From Deinandra increscens subsp. villosa (taxonomy: Eukaryota; Streptophyta; Magnoliopsida; Asterales; Asteraceae), in assembly GCA_039602395.1 (NCBI GenBank), contig JBCNJP010000017.1, forward strand, positions 23,828,275-23,892,274: a stretch of DNA of 64,000 bases, given 5' to 3'. This document shows positions 11,500-22,668 of the stretch, piece after piece (position 1 is the first letter of the stretch; every line of letters begins with the position of its first letter). Both the position numbers and the translations under genes were made by a program. Under the pieces are notes generated by a model, which was not told where the DNA came from, made no database searches, and saw only the letters and a list, made by a program, of their open reading frames with translations.

Positions 11500-12640
11500 A
11501 TTGTATGCCGCCACCTTTACGCCATTTCCTCCGCCGCCTCACGCGCGGATGTCTTTGCTTTGCTTCGACCAGAAAGTCAAGAAGTGGATCTTTGCTTCCC
11601 AAATGGATCTAAACAAGCATCTCGAAGGTGAAATATTTGCTTTGACCAGAAAGTCAAGAAGTTTGGCTTTGCTCAAAACGAAGATGAGCTTTGTGTTTAC
11701 AAAAAGGCAAGTGGGAGCGCTATATCATTCCTCATACTGTATGTGGATGATATACTGATCATAGGAAACAACATACCCATGCTTAACGAGGTTAAGAAAT
11801 GGCTTTCATCTTGTTTCACTATGAAGGATCTTGGGGAAGCCGCTTTTATTCTGGGAATTAAGATTCACAGAGATCGATCAAAGCGGCTTCTGGGTCTTAG
11901 TCAAAGTACATATATTGACAAGATTATGGCACGGTTCAACATGAGTAACTCCAAGAAAGGAGTCGTCCCTATGATAAAGGGTGCTATCTTGAACAAATCT
12001 CAATCTCCTCAAACGGAGAAGGAGTTCAACCAAATGGTTTCGATCCCATTTGCTTCTGCTATAGGGTTAATTATGTATGCCATGCTCTGCACTCGAACGG
12101 ATGTCTCATTTGCATTGAGCCTGACAAGTCAATACCAATAGAGTCCCGGTCTAGCTCACTAGACTGCTGTAAAGAACATCCTGAAATACCTTAGAAACAC
12201 AAGTGAGATGTTTTTGGTATATGGATGAATTGATGAGCTCGCTGTAAAGTGTTACACCGATGCTAGTTTTAAGACTGACTGAGATGACTCTCGCTCGCAG
12301 TCCGGATACATATTCACCTCAATGCAGGTGTTGTTTCGTGGTGTAGTTCCAAACATCCAGTAGTGGTTGATTCCACTACTAAATCTGAATACATAGCCGC
12401 CTTAGAAGCTGCAAAGGAAGCAGTATGGATGAAGAAGTTGATCACAGATCTCAATGTGGTTCCAACCGTCAAGCAATCCATCGAGATGATATGCGATAAC
12501 ACAGGCGCTATTGCTCAAGCAAAGAGCCAAGGTCTCATATCAAAACTTAGCTGATCCCTTTACAAAGCCCATAACTCACGAGATCATGATCGTCACAGAG
12601 AAGACATAGGACTTGAATTAGCTAGAGACATGTTTTGATT
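11500..12640 (+). pseudogene. Ty1/copia RT C-terminal half and RNase H, decayed
   Basis: From about 11640 the sequence reads through the second half of a copia reverse transcriptase: a KKFGFAQNEDELCVY-like stretch, the catalytic YVDD motif (11740-11751), MKDLGEAAFILGIKIHRDRS and SQSTYIDKIMARF. Stops begin at 12139-12141 (after QYQ). RNase H follows in broken frames (YTDASFKTD near 12255, DSTTKSEYIAALEAAKEAVW at 12369-12428), then LADPFTKPI near 12550. The fingers part of RT, integrase, protease and gag are missing. A 20-bp word GACCAGAAAGTCAAGAAGT is repeated at 11568 and 11645, marking the deletion junction. The lineage is not assigned. Confidence 0.88.
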
Positions 12641-13470
12641 TAGTATTTGGGTATACGAACATTTAACAGTTATCTTTACTATTCATATTCCATTGGTGAA
12701 TGCAATATGGAATTTCATAACTGTGTACGATGTTAATATGTTTAATCATCCCTGAACAATTGTTGATATTGCTCTAAATGTCCGTAGTCGGTTAGAGACG
12801 TGGGAACGGCTCTTAATCAAGACTATTCTGATTTTGAACCTTAAAGGGGTTTAACGTTCAAAGTCACAGACCTCATTAGAGAATGACGTTGGACGTTGCT
12901 CACATCAAGCAATTCAATCATGGATTCTTTGATTGCTTGAGTTAATGGTATGCTCTAATGTTTCCTTAGACCTGAGACGTATACTAGAACTCGCGTTTAC
13001 TGAGGGCTGTTCTTTGATTGTAGTCTCCCGTTGTCGTGTAACTGCCAACAATAGGGCTACTTTTGGGAATGGATCTAAAGTTCAGTGGGAGTTGTATGCC
13101 TCAAGACGGGATTTCGTACTATTGCTTAGGCAATAGATGTCTCATAAAGGCGCCCTCGTTGATTCCAAGTGTGAAGTATGAGTCCTCACCTAAACTTACT
13201 GTGTGTTTGATTGGTACACTTTGGATCAGATAAAGAGACTATAATTGATGAATCTAATACATGAGAGTCCATGTCTCATTATTCATCTAATGTCTAGAAT
13301 GGAAAGGAACATATGACAACGATTACCATAAGTCCTCTATCTGCTTGCTTTTTAATCAGATATACTTTGGCTGTCGACTTAAAGTGTCGAAGCTGGTTGG
13401 TGTAGCCATGCATAGCTAGAGTGCCTCTGACTACAACGCTAAAGTGTCGCGTTCAGTCCAAGTAGGAGGT
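12641..13470 (+). other. 3' untranslated part of the copia element
   Basis: Non-coding sequence between the end of RNase H and the right repeat. The last bases, AAGTAGGAGGT (13460-13470), are purine-rich and directly precede TGTTGGATATTAG, as a polypurine tract precedes a 3' LTR. Confidence 0.6.
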
Positions 13471-14188
13471 TGTTGGATATTAGATCTCCTGACCCAACAT
13501 TTAACGTAACCAACCCGGTTTCGACCCGGAAGAGTTACACCGGAGTCAAGGAACTATATAATTAATTACTTGTTAATTAATTAATTGAAACGGTTAAAAT
13601 AAATACTTGTTATATATTTAAATAAACATAACGAAACAAATTTATCGTAAAATAGTTTACAAGAAATTGTCGACGGGACATTATCTAGTCATTACCGGTT
13701 AAATGGACTAGTCGTTTCGATGGGTTTAGTGTGTTGGATCGCGACATGAGCTTATGATTGACTAAAAGCCCGTAAGGGATTAGTAGGAGATTAAAAGGAG
13801 GAGGTTGGGGTTTGCAAAACTATAATCACAAAAACACTCATCCTCTCCCTCTCCCTTTGTGACGCTGACGCCCCCCTCTCCCTCTCTCTCGTTTTTGGTG
13901 CACCAACCACCACCACCTTCGTCGTCTTTCTTGATCTCTACGATGGTGACACGCGATCCACGCTTGATTGTTGTTGCATTGAAACTAGAAACCACCGCCG
14001 CCACCGCCAGAGCTGCCGCCGTGGAGGAGAGAGTCACCGCCACCGTCGCCGCCGCCACCGCGGCTCGCGTTGTTGTCGTCACCGCCAAGGCTCGCGCCGC
14101 CTGTCGCCGCCGATGTTTTTGGTGAGGATCACCGTGAGGTGATTCTTGCTTTACCCGCGCCACCGAGGCCCATGTTTGAACCCTCGTG
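13471..14188 (+). repeat. Right copy of the direct repeat (3' LTR candidate)
   Basis: Starts TGTTGGATATTAG after a polypurine-like stretch. From 13506 it aligns with the left copy and extends it with extra GCC/GTC-rich codon-like repeats at 13990-14110. Similarity fades after GTTTGAACCCTCG, about 14188, and no clean terminal CA or target duplication is identifiable. Confidence 0.6.
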
Positions 14189-14462
14189 TGCCTCTACGCG
14201 GGATGGACGAAATCGTTTCTACAACGGATTCGTCGTCAAGCACGGTGGAACCATTCGACTGGAATGCTATGATGCATAGAATGGTTTCTTTACCACCACC
14301 ACCATCGGTTCAATGAGATGAATGCACCCGTGGTGCCTGAGGCCCCGTCTTCAAAGTCGATTGAAGATTTGACACGCCAGTTCGAGTCGGGCTTTACCGT
14401 TGATCCTAGCGCCAGTTCGTCGAACCCCGGTGTCTAGAACGGTTTTTCAGACTCCGCCAAGG
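14189..14462 (+). pseudogene. Exon-like unknown coding segment ending at a splice-donor-like site
   Basis: An ATG at 14203 opens a frame with a Ser/Thr-rich start, then EPFDWNAMMHRMVSLPPPP, ending at a TGA at 14313. One base over, a second frame continues (NAPVVPEAPSSKSIEDL...FESGFTVDPSASSSN) to about 14440. It is followed by CCAAG|GTATATC, a plausible splice donor, and then AT-rich intron-like sequence. The protein is unknown to me. It could be a host-gene exon captured with the repeat, or the leader of an unrecognised element. Confidence 0.35.
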
Positions 14463-15806
14463 TATATCTATTTTGTTTAGATGTTTATATTAATTTATTT
14501 AATTTTCTGTATTTACGCGTACACGGTGAGCAGATCCTATCTATGGTTTTACTAAATTCGCGTTGTAAAACATTTTTCCGCCGCGTAATTAATTCTGATT
14601 AATTAACTCGTATATTTAGTCGGTAAATAATTAAAACGGGCAACCTGGATACTCATTGTAAAACCCATCAGAGAGCTCATGTCTTGGAGGGAAGTCTTTG
14701 ATCATTGGATGGATCTCTAGGAAGTTTTACTTGAGGGACAAAGATGTTCCATTTGGATGGGAAGGGGATCTTGGGTGGCTTGAGGTGTTTAGGTGTAATC
14801 CAATGGATGATCTTGGTTTAGTTTTGCAAAAACTTTTGGTTGAGGTAACCGAATGGGTGAAGGGAACCGGTTGGCAAGGGGGTTTAAAGTCGGGTTAGTC
14901 GGGTGAAGAAAAGCGACCAAGAGAAAGAGGTATTAGATAGGGAAAACCGGTTTTCGGTCCAAAAGAAAACCATGGGTCGAAATCCCTTTTATCGGGCTGA
15001 AGGGAAGTGAGTCGGGTCCATCAAACGGGCTGGAATCAATTAGGTTGGGCCATTGGGCCATAACATAAAATTAGGAGGGGGTGGAATGGACTAGCGGGTC
15101 GGGCCAAAGGAAAAGAAAATAGAGATTGGGCCTAATAAGGATAATCGGTCGTATGCTAGAATTGGGTCAGATCATTGAAATGGATCGGATTATATGTGAT
15201 ACGGGTTGATGTTCCAAGTCTTGAGATTACATTAATTACTAATCATTAAATGTTTTCGATTGATATTGCCGTTTATGAATTTGATGAATGTTTGAAAAAA
15301 AATTATAAAACTCATTATAACACTAAATGAATATTTAGACAATGAGTTTTGAAAATAATGTTTATGGTTTGATTGTTGAACGTTAAATGTTGCGAATGAA
15401 TTGCGAATACAATTTGAATGAACGTTTAACAATATTGTTTGAATATGTTATGACATAACATAATAAATTTTGAAAAAAAATATAAAATGGCTATTTTATA
15501 TTTCTTGTTATTGAAGTTCCATTTTAATGAGAACGAACGTTCTTGTTATTAACGGATTGATTTCTGATACGATTATGGGTTAGGTCAATGCATGATGTAA
15601 AGTATTTTCATGTAGAGTTACCTAATTGTCAATTAAGTCTAATTGCAAATAGTAAATAAGCTAATTGCATGTATATATACATAATTAAAGTTGACATGAA
15701 TTTCTAGAAATCTTATTTATAGATAAAACCCCATTAATTGCCCTTTTCTCTAAATTAATAAGCCTCTTCTAATTTTAAGTTGAAATTCCCTAAAGTTGGG
15801 GAGACT
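14463..15806. other. Unassigned sequence, possible 3' internal region of an LTR element
   Basis: A 66-codon frame at 14698-14898 (…FYLRDKDVPFGWEGDLGWL…) has no family I can name. After 15230 the sequence is AT-rich and non-coding. It ends in AAAGTTGGGGAGAC (about 15793-15806), which would serve as a polypurine tract for the LTR-like sequence that follows. Confidence 0.3.
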
Positions 15807-16249
15807 GTAACATTTGTATTTTACCCCATTGTGAAACCCAATCCATTTTGAAAATTCATGTTTTCTCAATTTACAAATTAGCAAGTGCCGGGAGAGTTTT
15901 TTGGTATTTATATTACAAAATAATGATTCTTAATGATTTATAACCGTTTTCATAACAATAAAATTAAATTAAAATCATTTGGATTCAAATTTAATTCCTT
16001 GAATAAAACTGAAAGCAATTTACGATTTTTACGCGATTTTGGTACGCGGTTCGTTGTTTACCAGGAATCTAAAGTATCGCAAGTCAAATTAAGAATAATT
16101 ATGAGTCTAATAATCACAAATCATCTCACTGGTCATCACATAGTTAATCGAGTAGCAAAATGTTGTTGAATTGCCAAAAATTGATACGTACGACAAAACT
16201 GACCAAAAACGCATTATGTGACCCTATTGTGCATTTCTATGAGTTATGT

Positions 16250-16305
<56 letters not shown>

Positions 16306-18312
16306 TATTCCTTTTTAGTGCATTAAATGTGGTTAACATGACGGGATGATAAATTGGGTAATCTGGGTGAAAAAGGGACTAGAAAATATTAAGAAACGAA
16401 GAATCGAGCACGTGAAACGAGAATCGGGCAAGATATTGTTTGGGGAGGCTCTAGGTGTATCGCCTAGAGCATACCCTTTTCCAAGGAGATACGCCTAAAA
16501 CCTAACTTCCAGCAAAAACCCTAAATTGATATTTAAGCATCATTAGCCACCATGCTCCTCATTTCTCAACCCCCTCTCACCTAAAAACGGCCAAAAATCT
16601 CTATTCATCATCTTTCCTCACTTCATATCAATTTTAGGAGCTTGGAATTTGAAGATCAAGACATGGATCATTCATCTTTATCAATTTCTTCACTTTTTCA
16701 GTTTTCTTGTAAGTTCTTCCTCTGGTTCTTGTTATCTTGCATGATGATTCTTGATAGATATCTGTGTAACTAGACCAAGATTGGATTTTTAGGTTAGATT
16801 AAGATTAGATCTATGACATGTATGTTTCTAATCACTATATCTATTGATTTTATGATCAAGGTTGTGCCTTCATTGTATATTATGGTTGGATCTACAACTT
16901 GCATGATGATTCTTGATAAATCTATGTGTAACATGATCAAGATTGGATTTTTATGTCAAATTAGGGTTAGATCTATGACATGTATGTTGCTAATCATTAG
17001 ATATATAAAATACATGATCAAAAGTGTACCTTTATGTTGAAATAGGGTTAGATCTTTCCCATGCACGTTGTTAATCACTGGATCTATGAACTTTATTATC
17101 AAATTTTGTAACTTTATGTTATATTTGGGCTAGATCTATGTCTTGCATGCTAGCTAATGTTAGATCTGGAACTTAACATGCTTAAATTAGAGTTTCCATG
17201 TTCAAAACTCGTTTGATGATAAATCTTAATAATAGATGTTGTTTTGTGCTTGAATCTTCATGATATTATTATCTCAACTTTAGATCTAGGGTTTGATCAT
17301 AACAAATTATATGTATGATGTTGCATGATGATATGTAACTACTTTATGATAGAAATAGCCGTCATGTTGACCTAAATTGACTTCCATAATGACATGTATA
17401 TTTAGGACTTCATAATTATGTCCTTATCTTAGGATTGATAGTTATTAACATAACGTACATTTCACCTCATCAAATCACCAACGAGTCATCGATGCGATTG
17501 TGTCGTGAATTTAAATCAATTATTTATTTGTTTACTTATTTATTTTCTCTATCTCATCTAGTCATCAAGGTCATCTTCGGATTTAACCGTGGTGTCTTTG
17601 TCTGTTCATATCTCATGTATCAGGTGAGTATTCATAGCATCTCTTCTTTTAAACGTTTTGGGGTGCAACATGTACCATTATCAAATCAATGCCTTTGTTC
17701 ATTACTTAAAAACTACATGCGAACTCTATGTTTTTTATGTGTGCTCTAGTATGTGAACTTGTGTGATTTGTTGATATGTTGTGATCGACCTCTAAAACAA
17801 CCTCACGTGACATTAATTGCAATAAGTCGGGGTTACAATAATAGATCTATTGGTGTGACCACCCACCTGAATTGACCGGTGTTTGGCGTCGAGTGATTGG
17901 AAACCTTATGGTTAGGGTTGGTTCATGCACTCCCGTTTGCTCTAACTCAAATCTGGTTTATCATATTGGATCTCTCTTAAGTCATTGACTTGCATGTTTT
18001 TAATGTATATTAGTATATCAAACCTATGTTTACTCACCAACTACTCGTAGTTGATCCTTGTTTTATACATGTTGCAGGTTTTGTTGTTAGATGCTGATTA
18101 CTTGTTGATGACACCTTAGGATGTATGTAGACTTAATGTGACTAACTAAAAGAGTTAATTTGTTCTTCATTGTTGTACTATACTCGATTTAATTATGTAT
18201 CATTTGAACTTATAAAATGGGTTGATTAAGACTGTCGCAACATTAAATTAGTGTTGTGCGCATCTGGAAAATTATCACGCCCTAACATATTTCACCGTCG
18301 GTTGGGGTGTGC
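15807..18312 (+). other. Ty3/gypsy LTR-like region
   Basis: Begins TGTAACATTTGTATTTTACC after a purine-rich stretch and ends GGTTGGGGTGTGCCA, the usual style of long gypsy LTRs. Inside are a (TA)n tract (16253-16308), a motif cluster with TCGCCTAGAGC and ATACGCCTAAA words (16450-16505), a TATA-like GATATTTAAGC near 16528 and a splice-donor-like TTGTAAGTTC at 16707. A degenerate tandem duplication of about 162 bp starts at 16739 and 16901, with a partial third unit. Splice-acceptor-like TTGCAGG lies near 18074. No matching second LTR or target duplication is present. Confidence 0.45.
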
Positions 18313-20190
18313 CAAAAGCCATGACAGCGCACTATACAAACCCAGAAAATAGAGCCACATTAACCTCAGTTATCTGTGCTTTATTTTTTTCCAAAGTTGG
18401 TGGAAACTCATTTTCACACTTAGTGAAAACCCATTTTTTACTATATTTCTCCCAAAATTCAAACAATTGCAATAGGATTGCTTTGTATTGGTTAAATATT
18501 GGATTGCAATAGAATTTAAGAAAATGATTAAGATCTTCATAAGATCTTGAACAGAAAATGATTAAGGTCCTATCGGTATCCCACCATGGAGGTCCGTCGG
18601 TATGTGGCTAACACCGGCAGGTCGTGAATATAAAACCAATTAAGTTGATTGGTTTTCTTAGTTTTTTAAGACTTCAAAACATCATCGCTGGTGATATTCA
18701 TAAAAATCCAACTCAAATTCGACTGGTTAACGGAGGCTGCGGAGACGGATCGGAATCCGGCGAGCAACAACGAATTGCAAATCAAACTTAATGGAGGCTA
18801 TCAGTGACTAACTGGAATGGGGGTTACCAGAATGGGTGAGAGATGCCGCGGATTCGGCATCGGAGTGCTGGCCAGAAATGGACTGTGCCTTCTCCCGTTT
18901 TCTCTCAAAGATGAGATGGTGATGGTGCCACCTTTTTTTTAATTAAATTTGTTTTTCTTTTAAATTTTTATTTGTTTTTTCTTTTATTTTTTTTTCTTTT
19001 AAAATTTTATTTATCTTTATATAAAAGGGTATTAAGGTCTTTTTACACACACTTAACAAAAAAAATTAACAAACGTTAGACGGAGAGACTGTAGGTGTTA
19101 CAAAAGTGCAAACATCTAGACAACAGCAGTAGTTTTGAAAGCTAGAGACTAGACCCGAAATTCGTACAAACCACAGGGACGAATACCGTTAATAACTCAA
19201 ATAATTGTTTTACAATGATATTTTATAATTATTCTTTTTTAACAACAATTTATTCATCATTTGTTCATTATGGGATTTAAATGCTTAACCTCTAGTAAAA
19301 GACACCTTATTAATTACCAAAAAAATAATAGTAGGCTAAAAGCATTTTAGCTCAATAATAATTCTTAATGACTTCCTATTTTAGTTACCATTGGACTAGA
19401 AGGCATTTGGTTCTATAATGCTTATGTTTTTTTAGAATGAGCCTTAATAAAAGTTAGTGATAGACCAGTGGCATTGGAAAGATTGATTGAGGAAATCAAG
19501 ACGAGAGGGCATTTTAGTCCTAAAATAAAACAGTATTAATAGTATTGTCTTAACGTAAAACAGTACATATAGTTACAAAACTGTACAAGTAATGTTTACA
19601 TTATAAAATCAGTACATTTTTAATGCAAACCAACACAATGTTCTTTGTTATTTTACTTTAAAAAACAAAATGTGTCGTTTTAATACAAACCACATACAAA
19701 TAGTTGTGTTAACACATAAAAAAAAACATGCAATGCAAAACCGTACAAAACATATTGTTTTAACGTAAAAGAGTATATATATTTATAAAACAGTACATTT
19801 AGTTACACAACAGTACATATAATTACAAATTAGTAGATATAATTACCAAACAATATTTTTTACAGAAAAAAATAATTTTAGTTTTTTATATACAACTAGT
19901 ATAATTATGTTAAAGAGAAAAAATATTCTATTTTATGGTGTAATTTTTATAAAAAAAAATAATGGCGTATGAAAAAGTTATGAACATTTAAAAAAAGTAG
20001 GAGAAAGTTAAAAAAAATCAACAAGAAGGCTATACCAAAAATACTCATTGATCTCTTATTTCTTTCTATTTTATAATTCTTGAATCTCAATCATTGATTT
20101 ATAAAATTAATGGATCGGATCTTTTTCTATTCTATTTAGGAAAAATGTGTTTGTAGGAACTAACCCCTATATACTCTCTCTCTCTCTGTC

Positions 20191-20194
<4 letters not shown>
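18313..20194. other. Unassigned non-coding, AT-rich sequence
   Basis: No gene is recognised. 19020-19190 (TTAACAAACGTTAGACGGAGAG ... AAACCACAGGGACGAA) resembles the end of a dispersed plant DNA element. 19540-19870 is rich in AACAGTACATATAGTTAC-like words in loose tandem. 19950-20170 resembles the right ends of the elements at 52090-52330 and 53310-53546, with a shared AAAAAGTTATxxACxTTTAAAA core. Confidence 0.35.

Positions 20195-20242
<48 letters not shown>
20195..20242. repeat. (TA)n tract
   Basis: Uninterrupted TA repeats directly before the GGGAGAGGATC element. A second tract (20423-20482) follows it, and a further TA/CA-rich stretch reaches about 20530. Confidence 0.9.
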
Positions 20243-20245
<3 letters not shown>

Positions 20246-20418
20246 AGAGGATCATTTGAGAACCAATTTGATTTGAGAACTAAAAAGACCTAATTTGAGC
20301 CACAAGTTTATTTACATGTATCCCCCCTCCCATGAATTATAGTGGTCCCCCTTCAAATTTGTGGTTGAGATTTAGTTCTCAAAAGTTTTTAAAATAAAAA
20401 GTTCTCTATTTGAACCTA

Positions 20419-20422
<4 letters not shown>
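20243..20422. mobile_element. GGGAGAGGATCATTTGA element, second full copy
   Basis: 180 bp, the same length and ends as the copy at 2046-2225, again with (TA)n directly on both sides. The subterminal inverted TTTGAGAAC / GTTCTCAAA words, a C-rich centre and the TTATAGTGGTCCCC word are all present. Confidence 0.65.
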
Positions 20423-20482
<60 letters not shown>

Positions 20483-20485
<3 letters not shown>

Positions 20486-20498
20486 GCACACACTATAA

Positions 20499-20531
<33 letters not shown>

Positions 20532-21130
20532 ATTAGTAACCCGTGTACTACACGAGTTGAATTTTTATTTATAATATCCGATATGTAAAAAAACAGTTAA
20601 GAGATTTAGAAAATTATGAATGACGTAATTCTTCATAAAACATTAATTGATAATTTAACTAATTAAATAAATTGATTTTGTTTGACAAACTATTGATTAG
20701 TTCCCTTGAATAGACTCAAATTATTGAGTAATTTATCAAATATACATTAACTTTGTCAAGTTTTTTTAAATTAAAATTTAGTTTGGATGAAATTGGTAAC
20801 TAGTCTTAATTAGTAATTTAATATATTGATAATTGATTGTGGTTTTGACATGTGGCAGTGCTTTGTGGACCCCATAGAACGGAAACATATGACAACTATT
20901 TTAGTGTTTTACTAGCCAATGACCCGGTAATACCCGAAATTGTAATATAAAAATCTGTAATGAATGTAATATAAAACTAAATTCGAAATAAAAAACTAAA
21001 AGCTTAAAAAATATTGCATTTCATGTTTATAATGATAACTCGTATGTGAAATAGGTAATTGATATACAATCAAATATACATATTTTATACACAAATATTC
21101 CCCGAAAAATAAACAAAAACTAACTAACTA
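20483..21130. other. AT-rich non-coding sequence with CCCGTGTACTACACGAG palindrome
   Basis: No gene. The hairpin word near 20540 and the AACGGAAACATATGACAACT / AATGACCCGGTAATACCCG style resemble plant Helitron-type relics. A 45-bp stretch near 21008-21052 is shared with 36846-36892. No Helitron ends are assigned. Confidence 0.3.
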
Positions 21131-21854
21131 TTATTGAAACAGCTAAATAATGTTTCTTTTGTAGTTTTTGGTGTTGTTCAGGTCCGAAATCACAAAAGAA
21201 ACGAAAAAAGGAAGAAAAAACAAAGAAATTACAAAGTTCCAAGAAGTCGGCATGAGACACGGCCCGTGCCTGTACCAACAAACTCTAAGAGAGTTGATAT
21301 TTTCGGCCTGACACCACACGGCCCGTGCCACTGATCCAACACGGCCAGTGCCTCTGCCCATAGAAGATTTGCGAAGATCATTTGAAGCCACAAGGCCCGT
21401 GCCTCTGCCAGGCACGGCCCGTGCTAGTCTGGATTTCTGCCTATAAATAGAGCCATTCTCCTCATTCACTTCTCAAGCTTTGCTCAAGCTTCACTCTCGT
21501 TTCCACTTTCTTATACCATCTTTTGAGCTTTTGTTTTTGGTGTTGTAGCTATTCGTCAAGATTGTAAGAACTTTATCTTAGTAGAATATGATTACGTATT
21601 TTCTATGAATCTCTTCATCTTCTTCTAAGCATATCTTTAAGCCATGCTTATGCTCGGTCAAATTCTTACACTTACTTGGGATACACAAGTCTTTGGTGGG
21701 TTGGTAATGATGTTTTTACAAACGTACCTTAAGGTAAGTATACTTGATTTTATTCAAACTCTATATATTGAAAGGGTATTTTCTAACTCTTTTGAACAAA
21801 CGTGCCTTACGTATTGTCAACCATTTGAGGAGTCGAAAGCTCATCAGTCGGACT
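21131..21854 (+). other. Athila-like LTR fragment with promoter
   Basis: CACGGCCCGTGCC and close variants occur five times between 21256 and 21432, directly upstream of a TATA box (CTATAAATAG, 21441-21450) and a CT-rich leader. The layout matches the Athila-like LTR at 25988-27435, but the motif differs. The right side is cut at 21855, where another LTR begins. No coding sequence is recognised in it. Confidence 0.5.
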
Positions 21855-22649
21855 TGTGACACCCTGACTGGGGGACAATGCATGATCCTAACGCTGACTC
21901 GCACCCCATTTTGGGTCCCGTGAGGGTCTCTTTAACAATGTTGGCACAATTTGATTTAAACAAGATAAACAAGTTGCGGAAAGTAAATCAAATTGGAAGA
22001 CAACAATTCATAAAAAGGGTTTTCTATATATCTCAAATGTAAATAATGGTTTACACGAGTTTATAGTATAATAATGTATCAACAAAAAGAACTTTTCTAT
22101 GGGAGTAGGTTGTAATTGCTTTGAGAAGCTTGTGAAATGTGTGCTTGTTGCCTTGCTTTCTTTGGTGAAGTCCGCTTGCTATTTATAGGAAGTAGTGGCA
22201 AGTTGCAAGCGAATAATGTGGTTGAGGACGGTTGAACTTGGAGTGTGTCAGAGTATATAGAGATAAATTGAGGATATTCAGTTTATCTCTTTTTAACTGT
22301 CTTCAACTACTTTCGACTTTAATGCCAAGTTGTTATTCACTTTTACTTGTTCTTCACACAAAGGAAGATTTGTTCTTCTCGTAAACTTTATCTTCATATA
22401 GTCCAGAACTCCTTCAGGACTCTTCTTTGAAGACTAGTAATGCTTCCCATTAGAAGCTTCTACAGAAATGAGGATTTCTGTAGAATCTGGTCTATACATA
22501 ACTACTTCGGAAATTCCAGAGTAGTTCTGTACGAATACAGAAATCTGTAAATCATACAAATTTTCATATCCTTTCTCTTTTAAGGATATATCTTATCTTT
22601 TCTTCTAACACTTGACTGTTTTTCGTTACATTTACATTATGTTCTAACA
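21855..22649 (-). other. 3' LTR of a minus-strand retrotransposon
   Basis: On the minus strand it begins TGTTAGAACATAATG, directly after a purine tract (A/G complement of 22650-22668, a run of 14 C on the plus strand), and ends GGGTGTCACA at 21855. Length is 795 bp. A TATA box (CTATAAATAG on the minus strand) is at 22179-22188. The left flank is GGACT, but no partner LTR exists to the right, so the element is truncated at its 5' end. Confidence 0.7.
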
Positions 22650-22668
22650 ATCCCCCCCCCCCCCTCTA

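Noticed and set aside
14698..14898. 66-codon frame as part of an integrase or host protein
   Set aside because: No catalytic or zinc-binding residues and no recognisable family; left as unassigned.
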